Shown here: positions 1 through 10,479 of the stretch, in pieces
Layout: each line of letters opens with the position of its first letter
Numbering within the stretch: the stretch's first letter is position 1
Source of the DNA: Paraescarpia echinospica
Lineage: Eukaryota; Annelida; Polychaeta; Sabellida; Siboglinidae
Assembly: GCA_020002185.1 (NCBI GenBank)
Contig: CM034539.1
Span: 32,678,128-32,742,127 of the forward strand
DNA: 64,000 nt
Reading direction: 5' to 3'
The notes under the pieces: model-generated
Databases searched by the model: none
Told to the model about the DNA's origin: nothing
Seen by the model: the letters and a program-made list of their open reading frames with translations, nothing else
Position numbers and translations under genes: made by a program

Positions 1-429
1 TATCGTGCGTAGAAAGGAATAATACTAATAATAATATGTTTTTAATAATAATAATAATAATGAGGCATTTTTAGAACAGCCAACCCATAAAAAGGAAGAA
101 CGATCATGCATAAATTTAAATAACCACAACCAGGATGTATAGACAATGTGATGACAAAATGCTAACTAGAGAATATTGTGACAACGGAACGTTTTGTGAA
201 ATGTTTTATGGAAAATAAGCAGAGATCGGCAGAGAAACAAACCCCTCGATGGTCTAGCAGCTTAGCTAGGAAGGAGCACATCATAAATTTTACAAGACCC
301 TTATGGCCTCGGAAAATGGAGGATCGTTACCACCTACGTCTGCAGTACGGTCGCTTACGATGTCTGAATAACAATCCAGATAATTTTTCAGTTTAATATA
401 TGTGTATAATATATTATATCAGTTATTAT

Positions 430-745
430 ATAGCGCAGTATCCAGTCCTCAGGACTGCTCAAATCGTCTTACACTGTTCTACCTGGCAGACATGTTCAAT
501 CGAACACCATCTCGACTTCTCTGGGGAGCATTCAACCACGTTGCAATTTACGCGCGAAAACTAATCGTACACAAATAGCCACCACTGTCTAGAGCCAATT
601 CTTATTCATACATCTGCGTAAACTGGAGCAACGTAGAGTGAACGAACTTGCCCAAGGTTCGACACGACAGCGCATGATTCGAACGCAGGTTCTCTCGATT
701 GAGAGTCCGATGCTGCAGTCACTGCGCCACTGCACTCCACAACAA
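430..745 (-). mobile_element. tRNA-derived SINE with LINE-like 3' tail
   Basis: Read on the minus strand, the head (about 745-640) has a B-box-like GTTCGAATC and the segment CGGACTCTCAATCGAGAG. The 3' part contains CAGTCCTGAGGACTGGATAC, then a GCGCTATA tail shared with LINE tails elsewhere in the window. Related copies lie at 12,345, 51,532 and 57,822. Confidence 0.7.
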
Positions 746-1071
746 GTTGACATATTCACAGCTCAAGTGCAACAAAAGCATGCCAGGTGTTCGCATATTG
801 TAGAAATAACACTTACAGCGCTAGCTTAATAGTGTTGTGATTATAAATATCCGACCGGATAACTAGTATAGCATTAATAACCCGTATAACACGATAAATC
901 CGTAGAATGGCTTGGATCATCGGAAAACATCTTTAATAAAAGACTTATTTACAGTATGCAACGAATGCAACACTGACCATAATACATAGAAGCAGGCAAT
1001 TAGCTCTAGTTGCGATGTATTCACCTGATTTACAAAATCGCCACATTGGTTCACTCATGACACGTATACAA

Positions 1072-1232
1072 GTACACACACGCGCGCGCACACACGCGCG
1101 CACACACGCACATGTACACGTACGCGCACACACACACACACACGCATACACACACACGCACACACATCCGCACACATCCGCACACGCGCACACGCACACG
1201 CGCACGCGCACGCACACGCACACGCACACATT
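1072..1232. repeat. Compound CA/CG microsatellite
   Basis: Alternating (CA)n and (CG)n dinucleotides cover about 160 bp. Long Cys/Val/Arg ORFs across it are artefacts of the repeat. Alternating purine-pyrimidine tracts of this kind can adopt Z-DNA. Confidence 0.9.
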
Positions 1233-1799
1233 TATAATGAACAACGAAACGTAACATCTTAGAATAACTCATACGACGTGACATTGCTACCAAGACACTA
1301 CCCATCACGCTGTACGGTTCTAAATTCCACACTAGTACTAACGTGCAATGATTACCAGTTTCACTCGTCAGGCGGCGCCACAGGACCTTTTAGTTTTTGC
1401 AAAACATGACAACACCGCCGGAATGTTACATCTTTTGGGGACTTTACCGTGATGTGGAAGTTTATTCTTGAGCAGACCTTTCTCGCTCGTCGCTCCGCTC
1501 AGACGGACGGTGGTGCACTGTTTCCGCTGGAAGTACTCAGCAGAGCACAAGTGGCGAGGCCCAAGTACGTAGGGGAAGATAAGCGGAACGGGCCCAAGTC
1601 TACTGGCGGCCGTCCTTTTTTGGCGCTATCATAAAAGAAGAACGTCACGGAGATATGTCATTTTTAAAAAAGGCGTAACAATTCCAACAATTTGAACTAT
1701 TCCAAACAAATTAACAATATTTTACATGATTTATCCATATTAGATAATATTAAAAAAGAGGAAGTTTGTTCGTAATTTTTCATTAATTAACTAATTAAG

Positions 1800-1895
1800 T
1801 AATATAATAATAATAATAATATATTTTATTTAATATAGCGCCAGATCCAATTATAAATTGTTCGTGGCGCTTTACAACATGTAGAATATAATGTT
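1800..1895 (-). mobile_element. LINE/SINE 3' tail
   Basis: An (AAT)n stretch is followed by ATATAGCGCC ... TGGCGCTTTACA, the same stem-like tail as at 18.6 kb and related to the SINE tails. No coding sequence is attached. Confidence 0.45.
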
Positions 1896-2349
1896 CTTAT
1901 GACTGTACTAACTATGTTGAAGGTATACTGCCAGCCAAATTGTATTTACTAAACCCGTAATGACGCTCTGAATTTGGAAGGTACGACCCCGGAGCATGTT
2001 CAAATATTCAACAAAAGATCCGGTTTCAAAACAAGCGTTATTGGCAACACGACCGAGTCGGACTGAATTAATTGCAATGCCCTTTGCTGTTAAACGATGT
2101 TCCGTTATCCCACGTTCAATACAGCAGATTTTCTAATACAAATTACTGCGCCCACTAATTATAGGTAGAGGAACTGACTGGTTCGCTTTAACAACATTTA
2201 TCAAAATATTTATCCACATATATATGGGATCCCTCCGATTAATTGACAGCTGACAGCTACAACCACGTCAGTAGAGCTAACCAGGTCATTCTGTTTAGAA
2301 CAGAGCACTACAAAATAAATAGACATCTCTACAACAAAAATAAGATTGG

Positions 2350-2499
2350 TCAGTCCGAGATGTATTCCCGTGATAACGCCCCGATGACCAGTGTACACCT
2401 GTTCCCGCACTGCCCACTCCAGGATGGCCACAGCTGGAATGCATTCCCAGAGGACACCCCCTGAACGAGAAGCCTTATGGTGATCTGGAGGCAGAATGC
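2350..2499 (-). CDS. Candidate terminal exon of the pseudokinase gene
   Basis: Downstream of exon 8 an acceptor (cgctttcag) is followed in phase 0 by about 49 open codons and a TGA at 2350-2352. No motif supports it. It is proposed only because the phase fits and the acceptor is good; it may be a chance ORF. Confidence 0.25.
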   Translation of the reverse strand, partial: AFCLQITIRLLVQGVSSGNAFQLWPSWSGQCGNRCTLVIGALSREYISD

Positions 2500-2773
2500 C
2501 TGAAAGCGACAGGTGTTTCCGTCTAGAGAGTGATCGACAAAGAAGACTCCGATTAATATATACTAGGTACTTAGGGTTTTTGTCGCATTCCGCAACCGCA
2601 CGCTGATTGAGTAAAAAGGTACCCTAGCTTAAAGAGGAACAATATTGACATCGCCGTTTTGCCTTGCACTTTTGTTTATTATTGTTCGTACCCACGGATA
2701 TATTGGCTAAATGGAATACTCTTCCACATTCATAAAGTGGTCATACAACCATGACGTCATCTCCATTATGTAC

Positions 2774-2904
2774 CTGTTCTCTGAAGAGCCTCTCCCCCGC
2801 GGTCAGTCCGATGTTCTGCACCCAAGCGTCCTGCAGTGTCTCAGCCAGCGTTGGCCGACGTAGCGGGTTCCAGTGGAGTATGGATCGGATCAGCATACGA
2901 ACCT
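2774..2904 (-). CDS. Pseudokinase exon 8: kinase subdomain XI
   Basis: The exon is 131 bp, with acceptor tgtttcag. It encodes EVRMLIRSILHWNPLRRPTL then AETLQDAWVQNIGLTAGERL, with the conserved Arg of subdomain XI. It ends at CAG before gtacat, a weak but usable donor, in phase 0. If the donor is not used, translation stops 6 codons later. Confidence 0.82.
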
Positions 2905-5665
2905 CTGAAACACGTCCTAATGTTAGCATCTATAATTATATAATACATTGTCTACTCTGATAACTCTCTACCTCCTCCGAGGCACCGATGTCCATTCGCC
3001 CCTTTCTGTGTTCATTTGCTTCGTTGAAACATTGCCTCTTATGTGCTGATTGGCGAAGCCTGAACAAAGAACACAATACTATTTAGTTTTATTTACTCTC
3101 AACGTGTTTTTGATATATCGTCGGCCATTTGCCTTTAACAGCTGTCGAATATATATGGAAACTGCACAATGGTGAACCATATTCACTAGAGAGGGCGCAA
3201 ATATTGTGCGACAGGTGCTTTAGAGTGCATATCGGTTGGTTTCAGTTATTTACCTTACGTTCGCTTTATTGGGAAATATCAACATGGAACACATGGCATC
3301 TACAATGGTCAAAACACTTGCTTTATTGCTTCATGGTCGAGGGCAAGCAAGAACGATTACTCATAACTATTGTAAATGTTCTTAACATTATAACATACCA
3401 GACTTTTACTACTGAAGGCGTATTTTTTAAAATTACATAAAGTACGGGGTCTTGGACTCTACGGTCGTATGAACTCTCCAGGTAAAAATTATTGCTTAAT
3501 TAAGAAACCTGAAATTCCCGTTATGCCCTGCACTGTTTTAGGGGAATGACCTCCAGGTGAAAAAAACTGACCATAGGAATACTCTCGCTTATGTGGGACA
3601 AATCTTATGATTTGTGTGGATAGTTTACTTATTCTAGTAAAGAGTATTGCTCAACAAAATTAAGTCATGCATCTGCCATGCCGACAAAAGACAAATAGCG
3701 GCTGTTTTTTCTACAGCATTGTCCCTACGTATTCGGACACGTACAACTAATAGAATTATCATTCGTTCAAAAATCATGTTATACTTTTTCGTAGCCACTT
3801 TTAATTGGTAGTCGGGACATCTGACGCATGCACAATGTAATCGGGACTGCCATTCGACCGAGTGTTTATGTATTTATGTTAGCGGATTTTAAATAATACA
3901 TTGTTCTTGTAATTTGAAGTCTATGATAGTTAATAAATGCTGTGAGCAGCAGTGCTTGTTTGTATTCATATCCAAGGGGGATACGCAAACGAACCTGCCC
4001 ATTCAAATATACATAAGCAACACAAAATACTGGGAACAACATGTTCTTTTTGGCGAGATTCTATTTAGTCGAAAAGGTATGCACGATGTACTAAGTCATA
4101 AATGGCCTTGTCGACATCACACGTCCCGTAGAAATACACCACCCAAGCGAACTAACCACCAGAGGACATCATTAAAAAACTCGCGATTCCATACTGCAGA
4201 ACAGATGTAGGCCGGCACCTCCATTCATCCTTTCCTTCTTCTGCCCGTCTCTCACAGTCGATCCCACTAAGCGCACCACGTAGCATTTCATTTGACGCCT
4301 TCAAACAAAAACTGGGAGGCTGAACAATTGACGTGTAATACATCATCTGCACAGATAGTGTTTGTAACCATTTTTTTCTCCATGACACGTGCTTTTTAAG
4401 CATTCGCACACAACATACTCGCATCATAAACGATTATAAACAATTAAAAATAATCAAGCTCTTGGATATTAGCATCCGGAAATTGGAGCTACCAGGTGGC
4501 AATAAAAAGGAATAAGCGGACGAAGAGGAAGACTAGTTTGCAAGATTATGTGGCTGCATACAAAACACTGACCGTACGAGACACTGGGGGAGAACAGGAA
4601 CCCCTGAAGAAGCATACTCTCGTGCATGTTGTCCATGTCGTTGTCATTGAAAGGCAACCTCCCCTCCACCATGAAGAACAGGATGATTCCCCTGAAACGT
4701 ACTTTATTAGTAGTACTAAAATGTGCAAAGCACCATATATCAGTGACCCGTTATTTGATAGGCGCGTGCGATTTTCATAATGGTGCGACCACGCAATTAA
4801 TACAAAATCTTATTTGTCACTTTGTCTATCTACCACACAAACTATAGGATTTTACATTGTTAGTTGTTGTTGTCGTCGTCGGTGTTGTTGTTGTTGGTAA
4901 AAGATAAGTATAATTGATTGATAGGATAAACTGGAGTCATCGAAGCTTAAGGGAAATGCTGGCAAGAAACCGGAAGATGTGTACCACTTGATCGGAATGG
5001 ATGCAGGCAGAATACAGAAGCAAGTAGAGGCGGAGAAACATCAAGGCCTCAGCAAAATTGGAAAGACAACAGCTGAGATGGGGACTGCGTAACGAGCGAT
5101 TTTTAATAATCAAATAAAAATTAACGTTGGGAAAGGGGTGCTGCTGATAGAATGTAGTGGAGGTCAAGAATGGAAAGTCCAGTACAACAATACAGCACAA
5201 ATATCTCATTACTGTACAGCAAGGAATTAGGAGGAAGAACATAGGCGCCCCTCTAACACTTACAGGCTCCAGATGTCTGCCCTTGTGCCGTCGTAGCGAC
5301 GTGTGTAGAACATCTCTGGCGCCGAGTACTGTATGCATTTGGAACAGATTGGGTGGACAAGCAGAGCTCGCCACGAGAACGTCTGCAACATCTTCGCCAG
5401 GCAGAAGTCTGCACAGCAGCAGTAGACAAGCTTCACATCGACGTGCGACAAAATGTATATTTCAGGTGTTATTGTATTGAACAATGCGATACTGCAATGT
5501 GGTTGAAATGCTCGTTAATATTGCAAAATGGTATTGTTGGTTCACTCAACCTCTGGATTGATTGTTCGCTAGTCTGATTGATTGAGTGAGTGACTGTATG
5601 ATTGAATGACTGATGTATTCACTGACTGATTGATTTACTAACTGACTATCTGTCTGACTGACTGA

Positions 5666-5697
<32 letters not shown>

Positions 5698-6380
5698 TTG
5701 GCTGGCTGACTGGCTGACTAATCTGACTGATTGTCTGTCTGACTGTCTGATTGACTGACCTTATTGAAGAACGGACTTATCCCCATACTTATTCACTCAT
5801 TCACTCATCCGCTCACTCATTCATTCCCCGACTATCTCGTGCATGTACACTCTTATAATCATGCCTACCTGCAAGTTTGACGTTGTGGTGAGAATCAAGC
5901 ATGACGCTTTTACTCTTCAAGTTTCTGTGAAAACACACGTTTTAAGCATTTCAGTGTTGTTTAAAGTAACACTACTGTACGTGCTATTGTCCAGTAGTGT
6001 ATTACATATCCGATGCTAGGTGGCAGTTTTTACGATTTTACCATGGAATATATTATTGATATCTTCGATACTTTTGCATTATACTTAATTGTTTGTTAAG
6101 TTTTATTCTTTCTTTCTGGGTTTGAAAATCATGACTCTGGATCAATTTAGGAATAGCGTCGTCTCGTCAACGATTTTTTAGATATGCAAGTTATTACTGT
6201 CGTTGACTGCTATTAGCTTTTTTGTATTACAGAAAAAATACAACCAGTATTATCATCGGCGATAGTCAACTAACATATGTACCAGTCTACGCCATCTGAT
6301 TTATCCTACCATATAACCAATATGTTTGTGGTTCTAACCAGGTGCTATTTCATTGCAAACACGCACGCACGCACGCACGT

Positions 6381-6422
<42 letters not shown>

Positions 6423-9400
6423 GATATGACAAAATAAACTCGATACTTACCTATGTACCACTCCGTTGTTGTGGCAGTAGCTGAGTGCGTTACACAGCTG
6501 GCCGAAGATCACCTTGGCAGTTGTCTCTTGCAAACCCTATAAAATATAACCCTCGTTGGTATCAGCGCCAAACGGAAAGCGTTCATTGCAAACTCCGGAC
6601 ATATGTCTCTACAGTTCGCTATGTTTCACCAAAGCACGGTATCACTACAGAGGCACATTCGGGTTGCATTGATTTCCTCTCAATAGTACTACCCTATTCA
6701 CTTCGCTGTAATTGTCAAATTATTCTATTGCGATTTTCTCTGTTTCATTTCGGGAACACGTAAAGCTTATCCATGCTCAGTCGTCACACGAAGATTAGTT
6801 ATGTTGTGTTTCTATAAGGATAGCGTCAATTAATCGTAGTACACGTGGTGTCAGTCACTGTTTCATTTAAATACCGCTTGACAATTAAATTGAGTAGAAA
6901 CATATTAAATACGCTTGCCGTATAAATACACGGAATGTGCAAATGTGTATTTCGTTCCAGCTAAGTCAATTATCATTTAGAAGTTCGTTTAACATTCGAC
7001 TTCGCTGATAACGTCGTCAAAGATCAAACTCACAAACCTGGCGGCCATGTTTGCCTCGCATTGACATGACGTGTCCGTCCAGTGTTCCGAGCTCGCAATA
7101 CTCCAATACCATATATATGTAGTCGGTCGACTCAAAGCAGTCGAACAGCTGAATCTATGTCAACACAAACCTCATACCTATTTTAACATGTTGCATTACT
7201 AAAACTCGTCTTTTAAGCATCGAATAATGAGTCTCCAACGAGAGCTATCGATTTTAGTCTAATTTGGAGTCTCCTGTCTAATTTCACTGACTATTCATTT
7301 ACTGTTAATTAAAACTGTTAAATGTATTAAAAAAAATATTTGTATAGTGGTAGCTTTCGTTTTATGATAGAAGTACAATAATTACGCAATAATGGAATTA
7401 CATGATTGTGTATATATATATATTTAAATATGTATTTTCAAAATAAATATTATATCACTTCATAAAGTTGGCGCTTTATAAATTACTAAACATTAATCAT
7501 TAGCATAATTTGTATAATGTAAAATTAAATGCACACATTTCTTTGTTTTATTAACTGGGACACATTTCCGTTTCTTGATCCTAAACGTCCTGATTTCTGT
7601 AGGATAAGACGAAGAACGTAGTTGAAATGGCAGAACTTTGCGGGATTAGGAGGAAAGTGGAGACCGAGAGCTGCATATGGCGAGATTCAAGACAAGGACG
7701 GAGACAAGAAAAACAAGTAAAGGAGGAAGGAATACAAAACATAGAGGAGCAGCGTCGATCCCCGCTTCATCCTTGGTTTTCGGTTGGTTCGATGTTTTAA
7801 TCTATAACGGATACCATCGGGACGGGTCTGGACTAGCTTTTGTCGACACCACTGAAACCAGCTAGTAACTGAAGAAACAGCGGTACTGACGATTCATCGA
7901 GTAACCATCGTACGTATCAGTAAGCAACCATCTTATTTGCATTCACTGCTTACTCCTGTAAGAAAACCTATCCAGCTTCGATCACCTAGTTCTGACCTAC
8001 TTTTTGTTCCTAGAGTCAACACTAACATTGGAACTAGGGCTTTTTCTGCTGCAGCACCAACTTTGGAATATGCTCCCTCTTAGTGTTAGATCAGTTGAAA
8101 ATATTACAAAATTCCGTCGTCATTTAAAAAACTTATCTTTACAACCTTGCTTATCCACATAGCTCCCTAGCGCCTTGACCCATCTGTTGACAACCGAAAC
8201 ACTGCTTGTGGATTTTTAGACTGACCAATCCTTTTGTCTTGATGCGCCTCTGAGCTTGGTTTCTATGGGTTTTGGGCGCAAATTAAGGTATCTTATTATT
8301 ATTATTATTATTACGTGATATTTTCCGTGTCTGAAGGACACATGATTTTAGCTTACAACTTACGACGTTTGGATGCCCGCGTACTTTACGCAGTATTTTC
8401 AGCTCGCGTTGGAGGTACTTGTGATAATAGTTTTCCGGCGCATTTTTCTTCTCAATAATCTTCACTGCGCACTGTGGAACAGCGTCGGACTGTTAAATGT
8501 AGCTTAATATACGGCATGTCAGTTGTATCAAGATGATCGTTTGTACGATGGAGAGCATTTCGAACGCAAGTGAGATAATGATATTATATTCCACAATACC
8601 CGGTTTTAGTTATACGTCTTTCGCTCTTCGTATCGTTACTTCCATAACTTATATTTACTGACGTCATCTCAATTAGCCAGTCACGTGTTCTCCATGAGTT
8701 TCGCGTCGAGATACGGATATAATGGCATACATAGGTGAATATGGAGCGTTTTATACAAGACATATCAGCTTAACATCGGTGTAATCTCGATATTTAAGGG
8801 AAGCTATAATGCAACATGACCGAACACTAGTAATTGTAATGTTGTTAGACGTGCCAGCATTAGACAGTAATTTCACTGGGGAAATATCATTCAGTACTTT
8901 ATTGGTAAAGGGACAGTTCATTTATACCTATAGATGAAATCGCATTACGGTTGCGTATGAAACTGGTTAAACGTTTCGCAATAGGCTAAATATTAAAATA
9001 CGTGTGGAACATGGAACGTATAAATGAAACTATCTACTGCTCTGTTGGACACGTTTCCTGTCAGATCATGCCACAGAGTTTGACCAAAATTACACTGTCG
9101 GTTAATGGGACATTTACTTATAGCTGAAGCCGCATTACGGCTACGTATGAAAGTTTAAGTTATATAGTTAACCGTTAAGCATTGAGGTAGGTGTCGAGCG
9201 TGGAACGTATGACAGAAACTGCATATTAATTACGGAATAATCTTGATTATAAGATACAAAACATCAAATCCAGACAAAAAATCTAATTCTTATTATGCAA
9301 ACAATTATTTAGACAACTATCCTAACCACGTGCATTGCCTTAATTCCAGATGTGTGAAGTGCAATTATATATATATTTTTTTTTTATATCTATATTTGGA

Positions 9401-10093
9401 TTCAGACTAACCTTTTATAATTGTTTACTAACAGTAATTTTCTAGAAATCGATTTTTTTCTCTATTGGACCCTCAGTCTGTTCTATACAATCATACATGT
9501 ATTATTATATATTTCAAGGAAGACGAGCATATAATGTGACATGTGACCACCATGCTACACAACGTTACTCTTTTTTTACGGTTGTTTTGTTATACTATTA
9601 TATTGTTGTTGTTGCAAAATTTGATTTGATTTGATTATTACTCTGATAGAAACGTTTCTAGTCAGATCACACCAGAGAGTTTCGATCACCACCTGAACGT
9701 TAGTATTACCTGTGCGTCGGACATACGATGGACAATTGCTGCTACCGTGCGATCACTCTTAAGCTTTTCCTCGGTCACCTCGCCCAATCGCACTTGTAAG
9801 TGTGGACGACGAGCGATGGTCGTCCCGATGCGATAACCATGGTGACGACAGGAAGCGACGTGCTGCGCTAACAGTAGTTGCTCCAAGGTCGTGTTAGTGG
9901 CGCTGACTTGGTTATATTGGGCCACTTCCGATTCCGATGAGCGACACCTGACGCTCGACTCGGATCGAACAGTTAGGGGCCTGTTCATGCGATGTGAGAT
10001 GCATTTCTTTATTGGCGATAGCGGCTTGCTGGCCACGTTGACGTGTGATGCCATTGCCGCTGCCACGGTAGACGGCGACAGAAAAGCGTTCAT
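2774..10093 (-). CDS. TSSK-family predicted pseudokinase gene (whole locus, 8 exons)
   Basis: The gene runs right to left in eight exons: 10093-9710, 8471-8364, 7148-7038, 6536-6451, 5924-5869, 5408-5264, 4691-4573 and 2904-2774. All junctions are GT-AG and all phases join, giving about 380 residues before any terminal exon. The protein has a roughly 85-residue N-terminal extension and then a complete kinase fold. It resembles testis-specific serine kinases (CAMK group), for example in the stretch after VKIIEKKNAPENYY. VAIK Lys is about K132, alpha-C Glu E151, APE about 278-280. The catalytic-loop HRD is HRN (N231), the loop Asn is Ser (S236), DFG is DFC (249-251), and the Gly-rich loop reads TIARRPHLQVRL without its glycines. 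Catalysis is therefore unlikely; a scaffold or allosteric role is inference. Intact phases and splice sites argue against a dead gene. Confidence 0.85.
4573..4691 (-). CDS. Pseudokinase exon 7: kinase subdomains IX-X
   Basis: The exon is 119 bp, with acceptor cgtttcag and donor gtcagt. It encodes GIILFFMVEGRLPFNDNDMD then NMHESMLLQGFLFSPSVSY. The MVxGxLPFxD motif is typical of CAMK and TSSK kinases. Confidence 0.87.
5264..5408 (-). CDS. Pseudokinase exon 6: DFC (for DFG), activation segment and APE
   Basis: The exon is 145 bp, with acceptor ctgtgcag and donor gtaagt. It encodes DFCLAKMLQTFSWRALLVHP, then CSKCIQYSAPEMF and RRYDGTRADIWSL. The DFG glycine is Cys. The APE and the Asp of ADIWSL are intact, so the fold of the C-lobe should be preserved. 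Confidence 0.87.
5568..5760. repeat. Degenerate tetranucleotide repeat (GACT/GGCT) in a pseudokinase intron
   Basis: Tandem four-base units of CTGA, CTGG and TTGA type run for about 190 bp, with a central run of GGCT units, between exons 5 and 6 of the kinase gene. Confidence 0.85.
5869..5924 (-). CDS. Pseudokinase exon 5: catalytic loop with HRD changed to HRN
   Basis: This small 56-bp exon has acceptor tttcacag and donor gtaggc. Joined to exon 4 it reads HRNLKSKSVMLDSHHNVKLA. In active kinases the corresponding text is HRDLKxEN. The catalytic Asp is Asn (codon AAC for GAC) and the metal-binding Asn is Ser; the Lys two residues after the Asn is kept. Phase matches both neighbours, so this is not a splice-choice artefact. 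Confidence 0.85.
6360..6420. repeat. (ACGC)n/(CA)n microsatellite
   Basis: Short ACGC units pass into pure CA repeats. The tract ends about 30 bp from the donor side of kinase exon 4. Confidence 0.9.
6451..6536 (-). CDS. Pseudokinase exon 4: alpha-E helix up to the HR of the catalytic loop
   Basis: The exon is 86 bp, with acceptor ttttatag and donor gtaagt. It encodes GLQETTAKVIFGQLCNALSY followed by CHNNGVVH and the first two bases of an Arg codon. This is kinase subdomain VIA up to the HRD motif. Confidence 0.87.
7038..7148 (-). CDS. Pseudokinase exon 3: beta-4/beta-5 and hinge
   Basis: The exon is 111 bp in phase 0, with acceptor gattcag and donor gtttgt. It encodes LFDCFESTDYIYMVLEYCEL and continues through LDGHVMSMRGKHG. 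The IYMVLEYCELG segment is a typical kinase hinge. Confidence 0.87.
7926..8313 (+). mobile_element. 5'-truncated LINE tail in a pseudokinase intron
   Basis: This segment is a diverged copy of the 3' end of the LINE at 33.2-33.6 kb. It shares TTTGCATTCACTGCTTACTC, the SVRSVEN-coding block and the GGGCGCAA ... (ATT)n tail. The (ATT)n tail ends about 50 bp from the donor of kinase exon 2, in antisense orientation to the gene. Confidence 0.8.
8364..8471 (-). CDS. Pseudokinase exon 2: VAIK lysine and alpha-C helix
   Basis: The exon is 108 bp in phase 0, with acceptor ttccacag and donor gtaagt. It encodes CAVKIIEKKNAPENYY through RELKILRKVRGHPNV. The Lys of AVK and the Glu of RELKIL are the expected beta-3/alpha-C salt-bridge pair. 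Its donor lies only about 50 bp from the end of a LINE tail that sits in the next intron. Confidence 0.88.
8905..9235. repeat. Diverged tandem duplication (about 190-197-bp unit)
   Basis: GGGACAGTTCATTTATACCT near 8,910 is repeated as GGGACATTTACTTATAGC near 9,107; GCATTACGG and GTGGAACGTAT blocks recur at matching offsets. A third partial copy (GTCAGATCACACCAGAGAGT, 9,661) lies next to kinase exon 1. Confidence 0.6.
9710..10093 (-). CDS. Pseudokinase exon 1: N-terminal extension and degenerate nucleotide loop
   Basis: This exon has 128 codons from the ATG at 10093. It encodes a Ser/Thr-rich extension, then HHGYRIGTTIA, which matches the start of TSSK kinase domains (GYxLGKTIG). The GxGxxG loop is replaced by ARRPHLQ. 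The exon ends at CAG|gtaata in phase 0. A possible acceptor (ccttgtag) lies just upstream of the ATG, so a 5' UTR intron is possible. I chose the ATG because the frame is closed upstream of that putative acceptor. Confidence 0.7.
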
Positions 10094-10198
10094 GAAAATC
10101 TACAAGGATTGTTTGGTAACATCAACGTAACGGGACATATCTGTACGGATTAATGCTATTGCATTCATGAATACATGCTAATAAAACCATTGTGATTT

Positions 10199-10381
10199 TT
10201 TGTGCGTGTGCGCGTGTGTGCGTGTGTGCGTGTGCGCGTGTGCGCGTGTGTGCGTGTGTGCGTGTGTGCGTGTGCGCGTGTGCGCGTGTGCGCGTGTGCG
10301 CGTGTGTGCGTGTGTGCGTGTGTGCGTGTGTGCGTGTGTGCGTGTGTGCGTGTGTGCGTGTGTGTGTGTGTCTGTGTCTGT
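10199..10381. repeat. (TGTGCG)n compound microsatellite
   Basis: About 180 bp of alternating TG and CG dinucleotides lies just upstream of the kinase start codon. Long ORFs in several frames here are repeat artefacts. Confidence 0.9.
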
Positions 10382-10479
10382 GCACATTACATGTGTATTC
10401 TGTTCTTCGCGTAGGTGAAACTAAAAAGCTGCGATGATTAATACAACAACATTTTAATTCAAAGCAACATTTCAAACTG

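Larger units (their letters stand above)
746..2349. other. Intergenic region without a supported gene
   Basis: Contents are a purine/pyrimidine CA/CG microsatellite (listed separately), the LINE/SINE tail at 1.8 kb and a GC-richer patch at about 1,440-1,630 with a weak resemblance to the G-rich repeat at 33.9 kb. No ORF has a recognisable domain. Confidence 0.5.

Noticed and set aside
600..745. A genuine tRNA gene
   Set aside because: The A box and acceptor stem are poor, the head is fused to a longer body, and related copies exist. It is a SINE head. The same holds for 12,345 and 58,040.
2210..2431. 73-codon minus-strand ORF downstream of the kinase as a membrane protein
   Set aside because: It is in a different frame from the acceptor-supported candidate exon and has no homology. 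Hydrophobic stretches alone are not enough.
2774..8471. Idea that the kinase pieces are a decayed pseudogene
   Set aside because: All eight exons have good GT-AG borders and matching phases and no stop or shift inside, which is unlikely for a dead copy. The catalytic losses alone do not make it a pseudogene.
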